From Limnoperna fortunei (taxonomy: Eukaryota; Mollusca; Bivalvia; Mytilida; Modiolidae): DNA of 64,000 nt. Position numbers and translations under genes: made by a program. How positions within the stretch are numbered: the stretch's first letter is position 1; the number at the start of each line of letters is the position of its first letter. The notes below the pieces were generated by a model. The model saw nothing but the letters and a program-made list of their open reading frames with translations. It was not told the DNA's origin and made no database searches. Where the stretch lies: contig OX104117.1 of NCBI GenBank assembly GCA_944474755.1, forward strand, positions 76,360,926 through 76,424,925, written 5' to 3'. This document shows positions 1-12,111 of the stretch, in pieces.

Positions 1-354
1 AGACAAACTATCTACTTTTCTATTTGTTATAAGTCTGGACTATGCTATGAGGAAGCCGGTGAACCACCTTGACATAGGTTCAGAATAACACCAAGGAAGT
101 AAAGAATAATTGGTCCACTCATGTTTGTTACCCTGACAGATTTAGAGCTTGTTGCTCAATCTGCCTCCTGTCAGATGAAATTGAAGAAGTCCATTAAAAA
201 ATATAAAGAGTAGAATAGAATGTTTGAAGGTTGCCAACCTTTCAACGCCACGAAGACGTTCGTATGGCCTTCAATATAGAGGAACACCATTCGCTACGGT
301 TCGGCGATGGTTCAGAGCTAAAAAAAACTGGAATTAAAGCAACTTAGAGCAATG

Positions 355-720
355 GTCAACGCAACGGACCAGGATGTAAAGGCCAGAAAACTACTGGCTT
401 GGTCTGCACTGTACATTATAAAGGAGTTATGGAAATCCCAATAATTGATCGTTGTGAAAAATTCATTTATAAGATACGACCCGATATTTTCGCCGAGTTA
501 TATGTTTGTTTGATTCTTATGGACTTTACCTTTCAACGGACATGACAATGAGTAACTAAACGGAAGTCTTTTAAAAGTAAGTCATTCATTAATCGTCCGG
601 AGCTACTGAGTGGATTCGTAGTTGTTTTGGATTCAGATTATCGATGTACTTTTTGTGTGTTTTTGGTGTCTGTTTTGTGTTTGTTTGAGTCCGAATTCGT
701 TATTGTCCCTTGAATTTCGG
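355..720 (+). repeat. Dispersed repeat fragment resembling a Penelope-like element 3' region
   Basis: This stretch shares an ordered set of short matches with the region just downstream of the reverse transcriptase relic at 47.93-48.23 kb: a GATATTTTCGC block, then GACAATGAGTAACT, then a block reading GAGCTACTGAGT here and GAACCTGAGTGCACC there, then a T-rich stretch with TGTTTTGTGT. The order is the same but the match is interrupted, so this is an old copy. No coding potential is seen. Positions 1-354 hold nothing else recognisable. Confidence 0.45.
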
Positions 721-922
721 CTGTTGTAGGTCGGCCAATTTCTTTTCTATATTTTGAAACCAACAAGGCATAGAAATAATCAAATGTTTAATATTAATTC
801 AAAATACATGTAATGACGAATCCAACTGAAAGTGATTATAATGATAAGCTATTTCTCCCTGACAGACATAGCGCGAATTACGTGTTAATATTTTTAATAA
901 GTTAATTTTAAATTTAATTCAG

Positions 923-1905
923 ATGCAAACAACAAGAAGGAGGAACATGATGTACAGGTTGCAGGTACGTCGTTGTATACAGGTTGCAGGTACGTCGTTG
1001 TAAAGCACCTGTTTACCACCTTGTCCATCAATCACTCAGGAACAGAGTAATACATTTAATTTAATAAACCTTTTAACCCTCTTCCTATCTTCATACTTCT
1101 TCTGTAAATGTTAATAAAGCCAACAGAAAATCTGCAAACACCAAAAACAAACGATAGACTGTACAAATCTAATGTGTCTTATAGTAATCGACTGTACAAT
1201 TAAAGGGAGATAAACAGAAAATACCATTATGTAACGTTGGTGTATTTTGCACCATAAAACACGCAACATATTAATTGAATTGTCAGATTATGTGGAAATA
1301 TTAACTTGGTACTTCCCAAATACATTGAACATATGATTGTAGAACAAAATTCAAAAATCGATCTTTTATGAGAATCACAATGGAAAATCGTCGGAGACAC
1401 ACAGTTAATCATCTCAGAAACTAACAACAAATTAAAACGGGCAAATCGATCAACATAACGGCCCCAGTGGCCGAGTTGTTAAATGAGGGTAGTTAATCAT
1501 CTACCATTGATCACCGAAGCTGTGCGTTTGAGCCTCCGAGAGTCAGCCTTTCTACCCAAATACAAGATGCTCAGTAGATATTATAACTATTTAAAGTATT
1601 TGATCAAACTGCTCTTTACAGCAACCCGTGGATATCGATGATAAATCAGTATATGTACAATAGTGTCATCCATGTGACATCAACTGTAAGACAGAGGTTT
1701 ATTCATTTTCTAATATACTAATATTAATTTAACAGGTAATTATATAATTTATGCCGTAGCTGTTGTTTCCTCTGTTCTGGCGATCCTGATAATATTAACG
1801 GTAGTATTTGTATGCAGAAGGAAAAGAATGCGTACTTCATATGCAGCTGACTTAGGAACCAATCTCCAAGCAATACACAACACGCATACTTACGATGAAC
1901 TATAA
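923..1905 (+). CDS. 3' end of a single-pass membrane protein gene (two exons)
   Basis: Two exons are supported, 923-964 and 1736-1905, each after a good AG acceptor. The first is 42 nt, reads ANNKKEEHDVQVA, and ends at GTACGT. Both boundaries are phase 1, so it joins the second exon in frame. The second encodes a hydrophobic helix (SSVLAILIILTVVFV), the stop-transfer CRRKR, and a roughly 32-residue cytoplasmic tail ending HTYDEL at TAA 1903-1905. An AATAAA lies at 2042-2047. The pattern of linker exon, helix and tyrosine tail matches the gene ending at 53518, so this is probably a paralogue whose ectodomain lies left of the window. Ligand and function are unknown. The first exon's donor is duplicated (see 953-1002). 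Confidence 0.7.
953..1002 (+). repeat. Perfect 25-bp tandem duplication across a splice donor
   Basis: The 25 bases at 953-977 are repeated exactly at 978-1002. The unit contains the exon end and the GTACGT donor, giving two identical donors at 965 and 990. The first keeps the phase-1 junction with the exon at 1736. The second adds 25 nt and breaks the frame. Confidence 0.9.
1457..1560 (+). repeat. tRNA-headed SINE fragment
   Basis: The start, GGCCCCAGTGGCCGAGTTG, is a tRNA-like A-box head. It is followed by GTAGTTAATCATCTACCATTGATCA-like sequence, the same head seen reversed at about 3600-3690, 41720-41825 and 44960-45035. Only the head and a short part of the body remain. Confidence 0.6.
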
Positions 1906-3400
1906 TGACATACCAAATAGCCTTTGAGGTCTGATGTCGATTTCCTTCCCATGTTTATTTAACATTTAAATTTAAAGTAGAAAAAAACATACAGTCAACA
2001 CTTGTGGTGCTATTGAAAAGATGCCGGCCTAATACGGGTTAAATAAAATTTGATCGATAAACGTCGGTTTACTATAATTAGATGTGTAGTTAGCTCGTCA
2101 TTATCTTTAGATGACTGTTAAATTCCAAACTAGTTTGTCTTAACTCTAAGGCATGCCAGCAAATGTTAAATGTATGATGTAATTCAATAAGCTGGTAATA
2201 TGGTGAGTGAACAAAAAACTTACCAAACGTGACAATAATTTGTAGTGCTTCTAGTGGTCACATATATCATTTAAGATATGTTTAAGACTATGTTTTCAAA
2301 AACTGTTCATATAATGCTTAATAATAGTTTAAAGCTAGTAATTTGTCACCTTTGACAAAGAATTGTAATTGGAAGAGCAAACACTCGTCTGAAATGACAA
2401 ATTAAATATAAATATTAGAAGAACAGTACACTGGTCTAGAACGTTCTTCAATTATAGAGAACTTTAATTAGTCCCTTATGTGTTCCTTCGTCAACTCAGA
2501 TATACAAAGAATGAACCATTTTTGTAAGACAAATAGGAAATCACTATTTTCATGTAAAGCAAATGATAACCAAAGTAATTTTCTGATAATAAAAAATGCG
2601 TTATTTTTATATAAGAAACTTTTGAAAAATTAATGATTGCTCCCGAACTGACACAAGCGCTGTAATTCTGTGGACTTGGTGTAAATCAAGACGTATGCAA
2701 TCATGTAACACAACGGCTTGGTTACAATCAAGAGACTAACGTGGATACAGCTTTATTAGGATACCAAAAAACACCAGTGACTAGATTAAGAAAATCTAGT
2801 CCTTTAATATATACTTTTGTTACAAACATATCAGTTAATGAAGTTTGATTATTAACATTGATAAAACATAGCTAACACGTTAAAATATTCTAAAAATACT
2901 AAATTTGTACAAGTTTACAACGCAGTCCGATCATTGTCAGTGATAAGTCATAAACGGAAGGCATTCAATTAAAAACGTGTCTATGATCACAGTTCAATAT
3001 ACAACACCAATTAAAAGCGTTTCCGTTATCACAGTTCTATCTATAATATTGTCCGTTCCAACTGGACTGATCTTTCTTCATCCTCAGGGTTACAACATTA
3101 CACGACCACCAGTCGTTTATAAAATTAATTAACTGTTCGTGAAATTGTATTTCGAAATCTGTTGTGTTACAATCATCTTTCCTGAATACGATAAAAGGAC
3201 AGCCTGATGTGCTCCAAAATATCTCATTGAGCTGTAATATTCGTCTTCGAAAACAACAAAAATACACAGACAAAATTTGGCAATGTCGAGAATTTCGGAT
3301 AAGTGCGGATATATGTTCAGAAGCATACATTGTACAATAAAGCAAAACTTTTTTGCTGATAAAAATGCAAAATATTTCTTGATATCAAAATATATATCAA
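1906..3400. other. AT-rich non-coding stretch
   Basis: Apart from the 3' flank of the upstream gene, no exon with matching splice sites, RNA gene or repeat can be supported here. Short ORFs on the minus strand near 3.1-3.3 kb have no recognisable motif. Confidence 0.5.
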
Positions 3401-3424
3401 ATTTATGATATCGAGAAAGATTTG

Positions 3425-3692
3425 TTTTGTTTGTTTGAATGGTGTTTTAACGCCACTTCCGGCAATTTTTCAGCTATGTCATGGCGCCAGTTTTTATTGG
3501 GGGAGGAAACCAGAGTACCCGGAGAGAATCCCCTACCTGCGGTCGGAAAACTGGCAATCCTTGTCAGTTAAGATTAGAGTCCAGTACACCCTGACTGCAG
3601 TGATAATCGAACCAGCAATCTCAGCGTTGAAAGACCACGTGATCAATAGTAGACGAACTACCTTAACCACTCGGCCACCGAGGCTTTATCGG
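3425..3692 (-). repeat. tRNA-headed SINE, nearly complete
   Basis: On the minus strand this begins with a tRNA-like head (GGCCGAGTGGTTAAGGTAGT, right end of the feature), runs through a body with an unusually conserved block (read on plus: TCAGCTATGTCATGGCGCC and TTTTTATTGGGGGAGGAAAC), and ends in an A/C-rich tail at about 3425. Related copies lie at 41570-41825, 44822-45035, 45940-46055 and about 49030-49085. It resembles the conserved-core SINE families described from bivalves; the exact family was not checked. The 98-codon plus-strand ORF here is a by-product. Confidence 0.75.
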
Positions 3693-4281
3693 GAAAGGTA
3701 GATGACTTTGTGATATCAGAAAATCGAATTATGCAGAAATAACCAAGTGTTTCATTCAAAGGTATCCCGCTGTGTCATATGTATTAATTAACATGCAAGG
3801 AATTATCTGTAGCAAGACTGTAAGGGTTCGTTACGGCATATCTACGGTGTTATTGTTTTATGAGTTATAAAAATTAAGAAAAGAAAAGGAAAGGTCTTGT
3901 AAGAACACATATAACCAAAGGCAGCATAATTTATTTATACACAATGGATTTTTATAATACAAAAACTTGGTTTTCGGACTTTTATTTCTCGACATGGTAA
4001 TAAAAAATAGAGTTTTATACCAGAAATAATTTCTTTCACAAAATAATTTATGATAAAAAAACAATTTTGGATAAAAAAAATATATGAGTATTTCTGAAGA
4101 AACATCAACAAAATTGTTGGGAAATATAAACAGAGAAATATCTACATGAATCATTTTGTATCATATTATAAATCGTTAACTAGTATTAGATCCTACAGAA
4201 TCTTACAGCCTTCAGTACTGTACAAGATAAGAAAATCTGAGATACCCATTGGTCAAATCATACCCGAGTATGTCTAATATA

Positions 4282-4434
4282 GGATTAAGCACATGGTTTT
4301 AGGAAATTATCAATGTGTAAACTCCGGCGACTCACTCACAAACTAAATAAAGTCCGAAGGACTTTATGTCAAGTTTGTGAGGGAGTCGCCGGAGTTTACA
4401 CATTGATAATTTCCTAAAACACAGTGTTTAATCC
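4282..4434. repeat. Long inverted repeat, arms about 60 bp
   Basis: The left arm (4282-4344) and right arm (4370-4434) are near-perfect reverse complements. Both contain AAACTCCGGCGACTC or its complement, around a short centre that is itself palindromic (AAAGTCCGAAGGACTTT). It looks like a foldback or MITE-type element. Clear target-site duplications were not found. Confidence 0.75.
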
Positions 4435-6276
4435 TTATAATTCTGTGAAATAATCGTTGCGATTTTTAAAACAGCAAAAACAGTTACAGAAACCCATCTA
4501 GACCTCAAAACGTACCTGGGCCGGAAGGCGTAGGGATATGCAAAACGTAGTACCAAAGGAATCGCGGTTCAGTAGATATTGATTGAAAAAAAAACAAAAA
4601 GAAACACTAAATTGTATTTATATTATATTTTATTTGATATCTCAGTCGATTTAATTTGAAATCATTGCGGCAAAGAAAACATTGTCAACTCTCACTAACG
4701 ATACGCTAGGAGGACGCCATCTTGTTTACATTGGATACGTAAAGTAGTCCGCTCAGAGGAAATATCGATATATAAATTATCTGAGAAGACGCCATTTAAT
4801 TGTTTTTATCCAATCAAAGCACTTAATATAAATAAATTACAGCATGAATAGAATTATTGAATAATAATGATATTACTGCTCCAACCGTACCAATAATTAT
4901 AACAGGCACGGAATGCCGTACGTCAAGAAATATGATATTTGCATATTTTCCTTTAACTCTCAAAAAGTTAATTTCCCTAATCTTCAAAAGAACTAAGCAG
5001 CGTTTTTTTTTCTTCATACGCTTTTTTATATTATTATATATTTAAAAAAACACATTTTTAGGACCATGCCATTGGTAACCAGCTTGTCACTACGGAAAGA
5101 CGGTTGATATACATCTCGCGAATCTCAGTGCAAATATCATGAATATCTAAACATGAGTTTCCCAGTAACACATTAATATACAACGTTTGAATCATGTGTA
5201 GATAATTTGTTTGACATAAGTGCTTCAAGAGATCTTTTCCGAAGTGGGCTCGCGAAAACGGATCTGTTTGTCAGGCCCATTTAACCGACAACACAAACAT
5301 ATGAATCAAATAATAGATTATGAAGTAAAATAAATACTGTGATTTTAATGGTAGCACAAATTAATGTATCTCTAGTATTTTTAGCGCATTTTAAAGCTTA
5401 TAATAAATACCGTTGTTCAGTGGAATAAAAGGAAAAAAATGGGATATAATTCATATATTATATAAGCCGTTAGAGCTGTTTTATTTAAAGAAATTTAGGT
5501 TCTTTTTTTCATTTTATTTTCATGAAGATTGAAAGAGGATGAAGGGTTGTCTTGAGTTGTGCATATTCACACGTATAGGTGACTTTTATGATTTCGATAT
5601 TCAAATTTGTCCCCGATGGGCTCCATTATTTACCGAACCCGTCCAGATGCGTTAAATTTCTTTTCACAGTATATGACACAATATAATGCCACTGGTTTGC
5701 CAAGTTTCATGAAGATTGAAAGATGATGCAGTGCTCGTCTCGGTATGTAGTGGTCCTTTTGTTCCATATTCCAAATGTGGGTGTCCGGATGATATTTCAA
5801 AAAGCTTGCATCAGATTTAATATCAGATTTCAATGAAACTTTGGGATATTGCTACATATTTGGTGGGCGTAAAAAGCTTATTGATGCTTTTCCGAAGAAT
5901 AACTCAAAACTTTTCATTTGATGTCAGTGGACAATACTGGGAGGATTCACAGTGCTCGACCTACTGAGCAACATAGCGCGTCCCGGGTGGCGGATAAGGG
6001 AGACCCTCTTGATGGGGGGTTGTCAGAATACGTAAAGTCTGGCAGCGGATCGTAGTGGGTAACGTATTTGGAGAGGGCCACGCTCCTGGCACGATAAAGA
6101 CCCTTTTGCAGATTTGTCCCATCCCACCCCCTTTTTCCGTTGATTTATGGTTTGTTAATTTGTTCTCGTCCTGAACATAGCTGAAATACTGCTCGCTGAA
6201 CTTAAAACAAAGATCATATCAACTTATATAAATAAATCTGATAATTACTTATACCTAGACATGTCGACATCACTAT
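4435..6276. other. Non-coding stretch with one weak repeat
   Basis: No gene is supported. Around 5515-5725 the phrase TTTCATGAAGATTGAAAGA occurs twice about 186 bases apart (about 5519 and 5705), each followed by GATG. This suggests a very diverged tandem repeat whose phrase resembles the boxes in the large nest. Confidence 0.4.
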
Positions 6277-6283
6277 TTGACAG

Positions 6284-6485
6284 GAGGCAAAAGTATGCCA
6301 CCAAAGCTTAAAGGTACAGAATGGTATACGTCATGTACCAAGATAACGGACAATAAGTTGTACGTACACAAATTACGGAGCAATATTGCCCGAACGTGGC
6401 TTGTCGTCTATAGAAAAAATATTTTGTTCATGGCTTTGCATTTGTTGTGTTTCAGTTATTGTTATTTCATGCATGTTAGGAAATA
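6284..6485 (+). CDS. Candidate lectin-type exon (N-terminal half of a CTLD-like domain)
   Basis: An acceptor (TTGACAG) is followed by a phase-1 reading frame with TEWYTSCTKITDNKLY and then RTWLVVYRK. This matches the spacing of the lectin half-exons at 38.36, 48.67 and 63.80 kb (aromatic W, spacing, C, small residue, leucine, later W). No good phase-1 donor was found before the stop at 6484-6486, so the exon may be decayed or its end misread. If real, it would place the large nest in an intron or between paralogues. Confidence 0.4.
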
Positions 6486-6494
6486 ACTTATATT

Positions 6495-6600
6495 TGAAGA
6501 TCTGTCGGCATCAATTAGTGATTTGATTGTCGCAGATTATGTTTTCTGGCGACGCTTAAGCGAAGTCTGTAAACCGAATTGATGCCGACAGATCTTCAAT
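6495..6600. repeat. Short inverted-repeat element
   Basis: The arms at 6495-6516 and 6577-6598 are perfect reverse complements for about 22 bases (GAAGATCTGTCGGCATCAAT and its complement), with about 60 bases between them. It is probably a small foldback element. No duplicated target is evident. Confidence 0.65.
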
Positions 6601-7488
6601 TACATTACGGTAATCTTCGTTGGAATGTAACGGCAAAAAAAATCCAGCTAAGCTTTAATTAGACATTTTATTTATGAAATAACAACTGCGTTTTTGTCTT
6701 AAGATCCAACAGCATTAATAGTGGAATTTATGCATTAAAAATTATTCAATTGTCCAATCAAAATTAACAATACATCCAGTGTTACGTTAAACAATTTAAA
6801 TGTGTTAAATATAGCCGGAAATGAGCACACAAACAGCCAGTATCAATGAAGTATATGACCAACATGCTGAGGTACATGTGTATTTATTTGAGTGTCTTAT
6901 ATTAAGGGATACGAGGACAAGGTTAGTTATTTATCTGAATCTATATTTTAAAACACCATATTTAAAGTTCACAAACATAGGTAACCGAATTAAATAACTT
7001 TTAGTAACCCTACAATGTATATATACACATAAATGCAACTTTACAGTTTAAAGACACAATTGTCATTTGTCTATTTTGACAATATACTAAAACAAGAATC
7101 TTTTTTCAAAAAATAAAACTTCCATAGGTAAGTAGTTTTTCTTATGCAACGTATAAGACATTTTACCTGTGTAAATAGTCTTATAAAATAAATAACTATT
7201 TTACTTCCCTTTACACTAGAAACCGTAAATATTAAAAAAACTGTCAATTTCATGTCGAGCACACTTTCCCAAACATATTAAACACGTATATTATTATTTT
7301 TCCTTCCACTCTTGCTGCACCTTTGCTTCTGTTTTAGACTGTAGTTTAAACATCTCTAGAAAAAGCACATAATCTCTCAGGATTTATAAACATTGTTAAC
7401 AAATTAAAAAAAATTCTTTCGGCATTTTCTCTCTATATTTTAATAGTCTATTGTGTCAGAAAAGGAAAGAAAAAAAAAAAATTAAAAA
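6601..7488. other. AT-rich non-coding stretch left of the nest
   Basis: No supported gene. A short frame at about 6821-6875 (MSTQTASINEVYDQHAE) resembles a tyrosine tail but has no convincing splice context. The sequence ends in a poly-A-rich tract directly before the outermost element. Confidence 0.4.
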
Positions 7489-9649
7489 TAATGTGATGGG
7501 GTGCCAACACAGAAGTCGCCCAAAATCCCCATAGATAGTATTGCGTTCCACTCAGGACATTAAGATGTACCTACATATCAAATTTCATTCAAATCTGACA
7601 ACGTTTAAAATTTGACGGGTTTTTGGCCGCCATTTTGACACGCCAGGTGGAAAAAAAAATCTGAATTTGGATTTCAACTCGATACACTTAAATCCACCTC
7701 CACACCAAATTTTGTTGCAATCGGAGCACGTTAAATGTCATCGAGATCGCATAACGTTGAAAATTATACACGTTTTTGGCAACCATTTTGAAACCCGACG
7801 TCGGAGAAAAAATTTAAAGGTAGCTAGCGTTTCACTCGAAATACTAACATCTACCTCCATACCAAATTTCGTTGAAATCGGACCACGGGAAAATTTTTGC
7901 TATTTTTGGGTGGGTGTCGTCAAGTGGCGGCCATTTTGAAATGGCGGCCATTATCAAAATTCTGACTATTGACTGCACCCCTTCATATGCCGATCTACAA
8001 CTGTGCCAAGTTTCATTTGATTCTATTAAGACGTCTCTGAGAAATGTGGCGGACAAGTTCACGGTCTAGAAAAAGTGGAAACCGAAATAATAATATTAAT
8101 TAAAATTTACGTTTCCCGAAACGTTGAAGTCGCCTCCCGTTCCGCACTTTTGACCGAGTAGAGGGAACTAAAAGTCAAGAGCACAACTTCATAACATGAG
8201 CTTTCAGTTGGCCAAGTTTCATTTCGATCGGTTAAAAGATGAGCGAGAAAACGAGCAAACTTTAAAACGGCCGCCATTTTGAAACCGGAAGTCGGACAAA
8301 AATTTTTTTTTGCAAAAATGCTCAGGATAGTTAGCTGTATCAGTATACCAATTTTCATAGAAATTGCTCTGGCCATAACTGAGATCTGACAACGGCCGCC
8401 ATTTTGTAAAACTTTAAAACGGCCGCCATTTTGAAACCGGAAGTCGGACAAAAATTTTGAAAATAGTGGCACACTCAGGGTATCATAAGCTACCTGTATA
8501 CCAAATTTCGTTTAAATCGGATGACGTTTAAATTTTTACAGTTTTAGGGGGGTGGTGTTCGGATGGCGGCCATTTTGAAATGTCGGCCGCGTCAAATTTT
8601 TTTTTGCAAAAGTGCTCGGGATAGGGAGCTATATCAGTATACCAATTTTCATTGAAATTGCTTTGGCAATTACTGAGATCTGACAACGGCCGTCATTTTT
8701 TTTCAACGGCGGCCATTTTGAAAATTTCAAAAGTGGATTGCACAACTTCAGGTCACCCTTATTATGTTCCCAAAGTTTCATTTCGATCGGTTAAAAGATG
8801 AGCGAGAAAACGAGCGGACAACATTGCGAGGGGAAAAAGGAAAACATAAGAAATATGAAAATAATAATAATTAAAATTTACGTTTCCCGAAACGTTGAAG
8901 TCGCCTCCCGTTCCGCACTTTTGACCGAGTAGAGGGAACTAAAAGTCAAGAGCACAACTTCATAACATGAGCTTTCAGTTGGCCAAGTTTCATTTCGATC
9001 GGTTAAAAGATGAGCGAGAAAACGAGCAAACTTTAAAACGGCCGCCATTTTGAAACCGGAAGTCGGACAAAAAATTTTTTTTGCAAAAATGCTCAGGATA
9101 GTTAGCTGTATCAGTATACCAATTTTCATTGAAATTGCTCTGGCCATAACTGAGATCTGACAACGGCCGCCATTTTGTAAAACTTTAAAACGGCCGCCAT
9201 TTTGAAACCGGAAGTCGGACAAAACATTTTTAAATAGTGGCACACTTAGGGTATCATAAGCTACCTGTATACCAAATTTCGTCTAAATCGGATGACGTTT
9301 AAATTTTTACATTTTTAGGGGGGTGGTGTTCGGATGGCGGCCATTTTGAAATGTCGGCCGCGTCAAATTTTTTTTTGCAAAAATGCTCGGGATAGTTAGC
9401 TGTACCAGTATACCAATTTTCATTGAAATTGCTTTGGCAATTACTGAGATCTGACAACGGCCATCATTTTTTTCAACGGCGGCCATTTTGAAAATGGCGG
9501 CCATTTTGAAAATTTCAAAAGTGGATTGCACAACTTCAGGTCACCCTTAACATGTTCCCAAAGTTTCATTTCGATCGGTTAAAAGATGAGCGAGAAAACG
9601 AGCGGACAACATTGCGAGGGGAAAACATAAGAAATATGAAAATAATAAT

Positions 9650-10330
9650 AACTAGTGCTGATTGTGTTGGGATGCCAACACAGAATGTCTCCCAAACGAA
9701 CCCCCATTGCCACTATAATCCTTATGGATAGTATTTCATTCAAATCAGTACATTAAAATATGCCTAGAAATCAAATTTTGTTGAAATCGGACAAAGTTGA
9801 CTTTTTCCTGCAGTAAAATGGCCGCCATTTTGAAACCGGAAGTCAGACAAAAAATTTGTAAATAGTGGCACACTCAGGGTATCATAAGCTACCTGTATAC
9901 CAAATTTCGTCTAAATCGGATGACGTTTAAATTTTTGCATTTTTAGGGGGGTGGTGTTCGGATGGCGGCCATTTTGAAATGTCGGTCGCGTCAAATTTTT
10001 TTTTGCAAAAATGCTCAGGATAGCTAGCTGTATCAGTATACCAATTTTCATTGAAATTGCTTTGGCAATTACTGAGATCTGACAACGGCCTTCATTTTTT
10101 TTCAACGGCGGCCATTTTGAAAATGGCGGCCATTTTGAAAATTTCAAAAGTGGATTGCACAACTTCAGGTCACCCTTAACATGTTCCCAAAGTTTCATCT
10201 TGATTGGACATTGCATCTCTGAGAAAATGTGCGGACAAGATTGAACGGAAAGAAAAAAGAAAGAAGAAGAATAATAATAAGAAACCGGACAAAAACAATA
10301 TGTCTCCCAAAACTTCGTTTGGGAGACATA
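9650..10330 (+). mobile_element. Element E1: complete family-E element, inserted in B2
   Basis: A 681-bp uninterrupted copy that defines family E. The 5' hairpin is TGTTGG, GATG, CCAACA (about 9666-9681), then the box ATGTCTCCCAAACGAA, then core tiles shared with family B. A distinct 3' part (GGACATTGCATCTCTGAG) is followed by GAAGAAGAATAATAATAAG and a terminal hairpin at 10299-10330. The right arm of that hairpin is the reverse complement of the 16-base head box. Confidence 0.8.
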
Positions 10331-10584
10331 ATTAAAATTTACGTTTCACGAAACGTTGAAGTCGCCTCCCGTTCCGCACTTTTGAAAGTCAAGAGCACAA
10401 CTTCATAACATGAGCTTTCAGTTGGCCAAGTTTCATTTCGATCGGTTAAAAGATGAGCGAGAAAACGAGCGGACAACATTGCGAGGGGAAAAAGGAAAAC
10501 ATAAGAAATATGAAAATAATAATAATAATAATAAGAAACGGAGTAAAAACAATAAGTCGCCCGACACTTCGTGGTCGGCGACTT
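10330..10584 (+). mobile_element. Element B3: internally deleted family-B element
   Basis: Only about 255 bp long. The B head (palindrome variant ACGTTTCACGAAACGT) is followed by the end of the core (ATCGGTTAAAAGATGAGCGA), the AAT tract and the hairpin at 10554-10584. The core repeats are missing. It directly follows E1. B13 at 23062 has the same deletion and the same palindrome variant, so both descend from one short form. Confidence 0.75.
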
Positions 10585-10642
10585 AATAATAAGAAACGGA
10601 GTAAAAACAATAAGTCGCCCGACACTTCGTGGTCGGCGACTT
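10554..10642 (+). repeat. Two terminal hairpins in tandem (closing B3 and B2)
   Basis: Two near-identical 31-base hairpins at 10554-10584 and 10612-10642, 58 bases apart. Each is preceded by AAGAAACGGAGTAAAAAC. They read as consecutive ends of two nested elements. Confidence 0.8.
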
Positions 10643-10645
10643 AAT

Positions 10646-11275
10646 AACTAGTGCTGATTGTGTTGGGATGCCAACACAGAATGTCTCCCAAACGAACCCC
10701 CATTGCCACTATAATCCCCATGGATAGTATTTCATTCAAATCAGTACATTAAAATATGCCTAGAAATCAAATTTTGTTGAAATCGGACAAAGTTGACTTT
10801 TTCCTGCAGTAAAATGGCCGCCATTTTGAAACCGGAAGTCGGACAAAACATTTTTAAATAGTGGCACACTTAGGGTATCATAAGCTACCCGTATACCAAA
10901 TTTCGTCTAAATCGGATGACGTTTAAATTTTTACATTTTTAGGGGGTGGTGTTCGGATGGCGGCCATTTTGAAATGTCGGCCGCGTCAAATTTTTTTTTG
11001 CAAAAATGCTCGGGATAGTTAGCTGTACCAGTATACCAATTTTCATTGAAATTGCTTTGGCAATTACTGAGATCTGACAACGGCCGTCATTTTTTTCAAC
11101 GGCGGCCATTTTGAAAATGGCGGCCATTTTGAAAATTTCAAAAGTGGATTGCACAACTTCAGGTCACCCTTAACATGTTCCCAAAGTTTCATTTCGATCG
11201 GTTAAAAGATGAGCGAGAAAACGAGCGGACAACATTGCGAGGGGAAAACATAAGAAATATGAAAATAATAATAAT
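10646..11275 (+). mobile_element. Element E2: family-E head with a family-B tail
   Basis: The 5' hairpin and box are those of family E. From the core onward (GGTTAAAAGATGAGCGAG and ATTGCGAGGGGAAAACAT) the sequence is family B. This is a recombinant within the shared core. Its AAT tract is interrupted by B4 at 11276. No E-type terminal hairpin follows anywhere to the right, as expected if it ends in a B-type hairpin. Confidence 0.65.
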
Positions 11276-12111
11276 AATTAAAATTTACATTTCCCGAAAC
11301 GTTGAAGTCGCCTCCCGTTCCGCACTTTTGACCGAGTAGAGGGAACTAAAAGTCAAGAGCACAACTTCATAACATGAGCTTTCAGTTGGCCAAGTTTCAT
11401 TTCGATCGGTTAAAAGATGAGCGAGAAAACGAGCAAACTTTAAAACGGCCGTTATTTTGAAACCGGAAGTCGGACAAAAAATTTTTTTTGCAAAAATGCT
11501 CAGGATAGTTAGCTGTATCAGTATACCAATTTTCATTGAAATTGCTCTGGCCATAACTGAGATCTGACAACGGCCGCCATTTTGTAAAACTTTAAAACGG
11601 CCGCCATTTTGAAACCGGAAGTCGGACAAAACATTTTTAAATAGTGGCACACTTAGGGTATCATAAGCTACCTGTATACCAAATTTCGTCTAAATCGGAT
11701 GACGTTTAAATTTTTACATTTTTAGGGGGTTGGTGTTCGGATGGCGGCCATTTTGAAATGTCGGCCGCGTCAAATTTTTTTTTGCAAAAATGCTCGGGAT
11801 AGTTAGCTGTACCAGTATACCAATTTTCATTGAAATTGCTTTGGCAATTACTGAGATCTGACAACGGCCGTCATTTTTTTCAACGGCGGCCATTTTGAAA
11901 ATGGGGGCCATTTTGAAAATTTCAAAAGTGGATTGCACAACTTCAGGTCACCCTTAACATGTTCCCAAAGTTTCATTTCGATCGGTTAAAAGATGAGCGA
12001 GAAAACGAGCGGACAACATTGCGAGGGGAAAACATAAGAAATATGAAAATAATAATAATAAGAAACGGAGTAAAAACAATAAGTCGCCCGACACTTCGTG
12101 GTCGGTGACTT
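11276..12111 (+). mobile_element. Element B4: complete family-B element
   Basis: An uninterrupted 836-bp copy: head, core with four GGC(C/G)GCCATTTTG-type tiles, AATAATAATAAG, and hairpin 12081-12111. The right arm carries one C-to-T change (GTCGGTGACT), which still allows a G-T wobble pair. Confidence 0.8.

Larger units (their letters stand above)
8869..10642 (+). mobile_element. Element B2, inserted in B1
   Basis: Head at 8869, core to about 9648, then E1 and B3 sit in its AAT tract. It resumes with AATAAGAAACGGAG and closes with the hairpin at 10612-10642. Confidence 0.65.

Noticed and set aside
3405..3701. 98-codon ORF at 3.4 kb as a gene
   Set aside because: It is entirely the reverse strand of a SINE found in several other places in the window.
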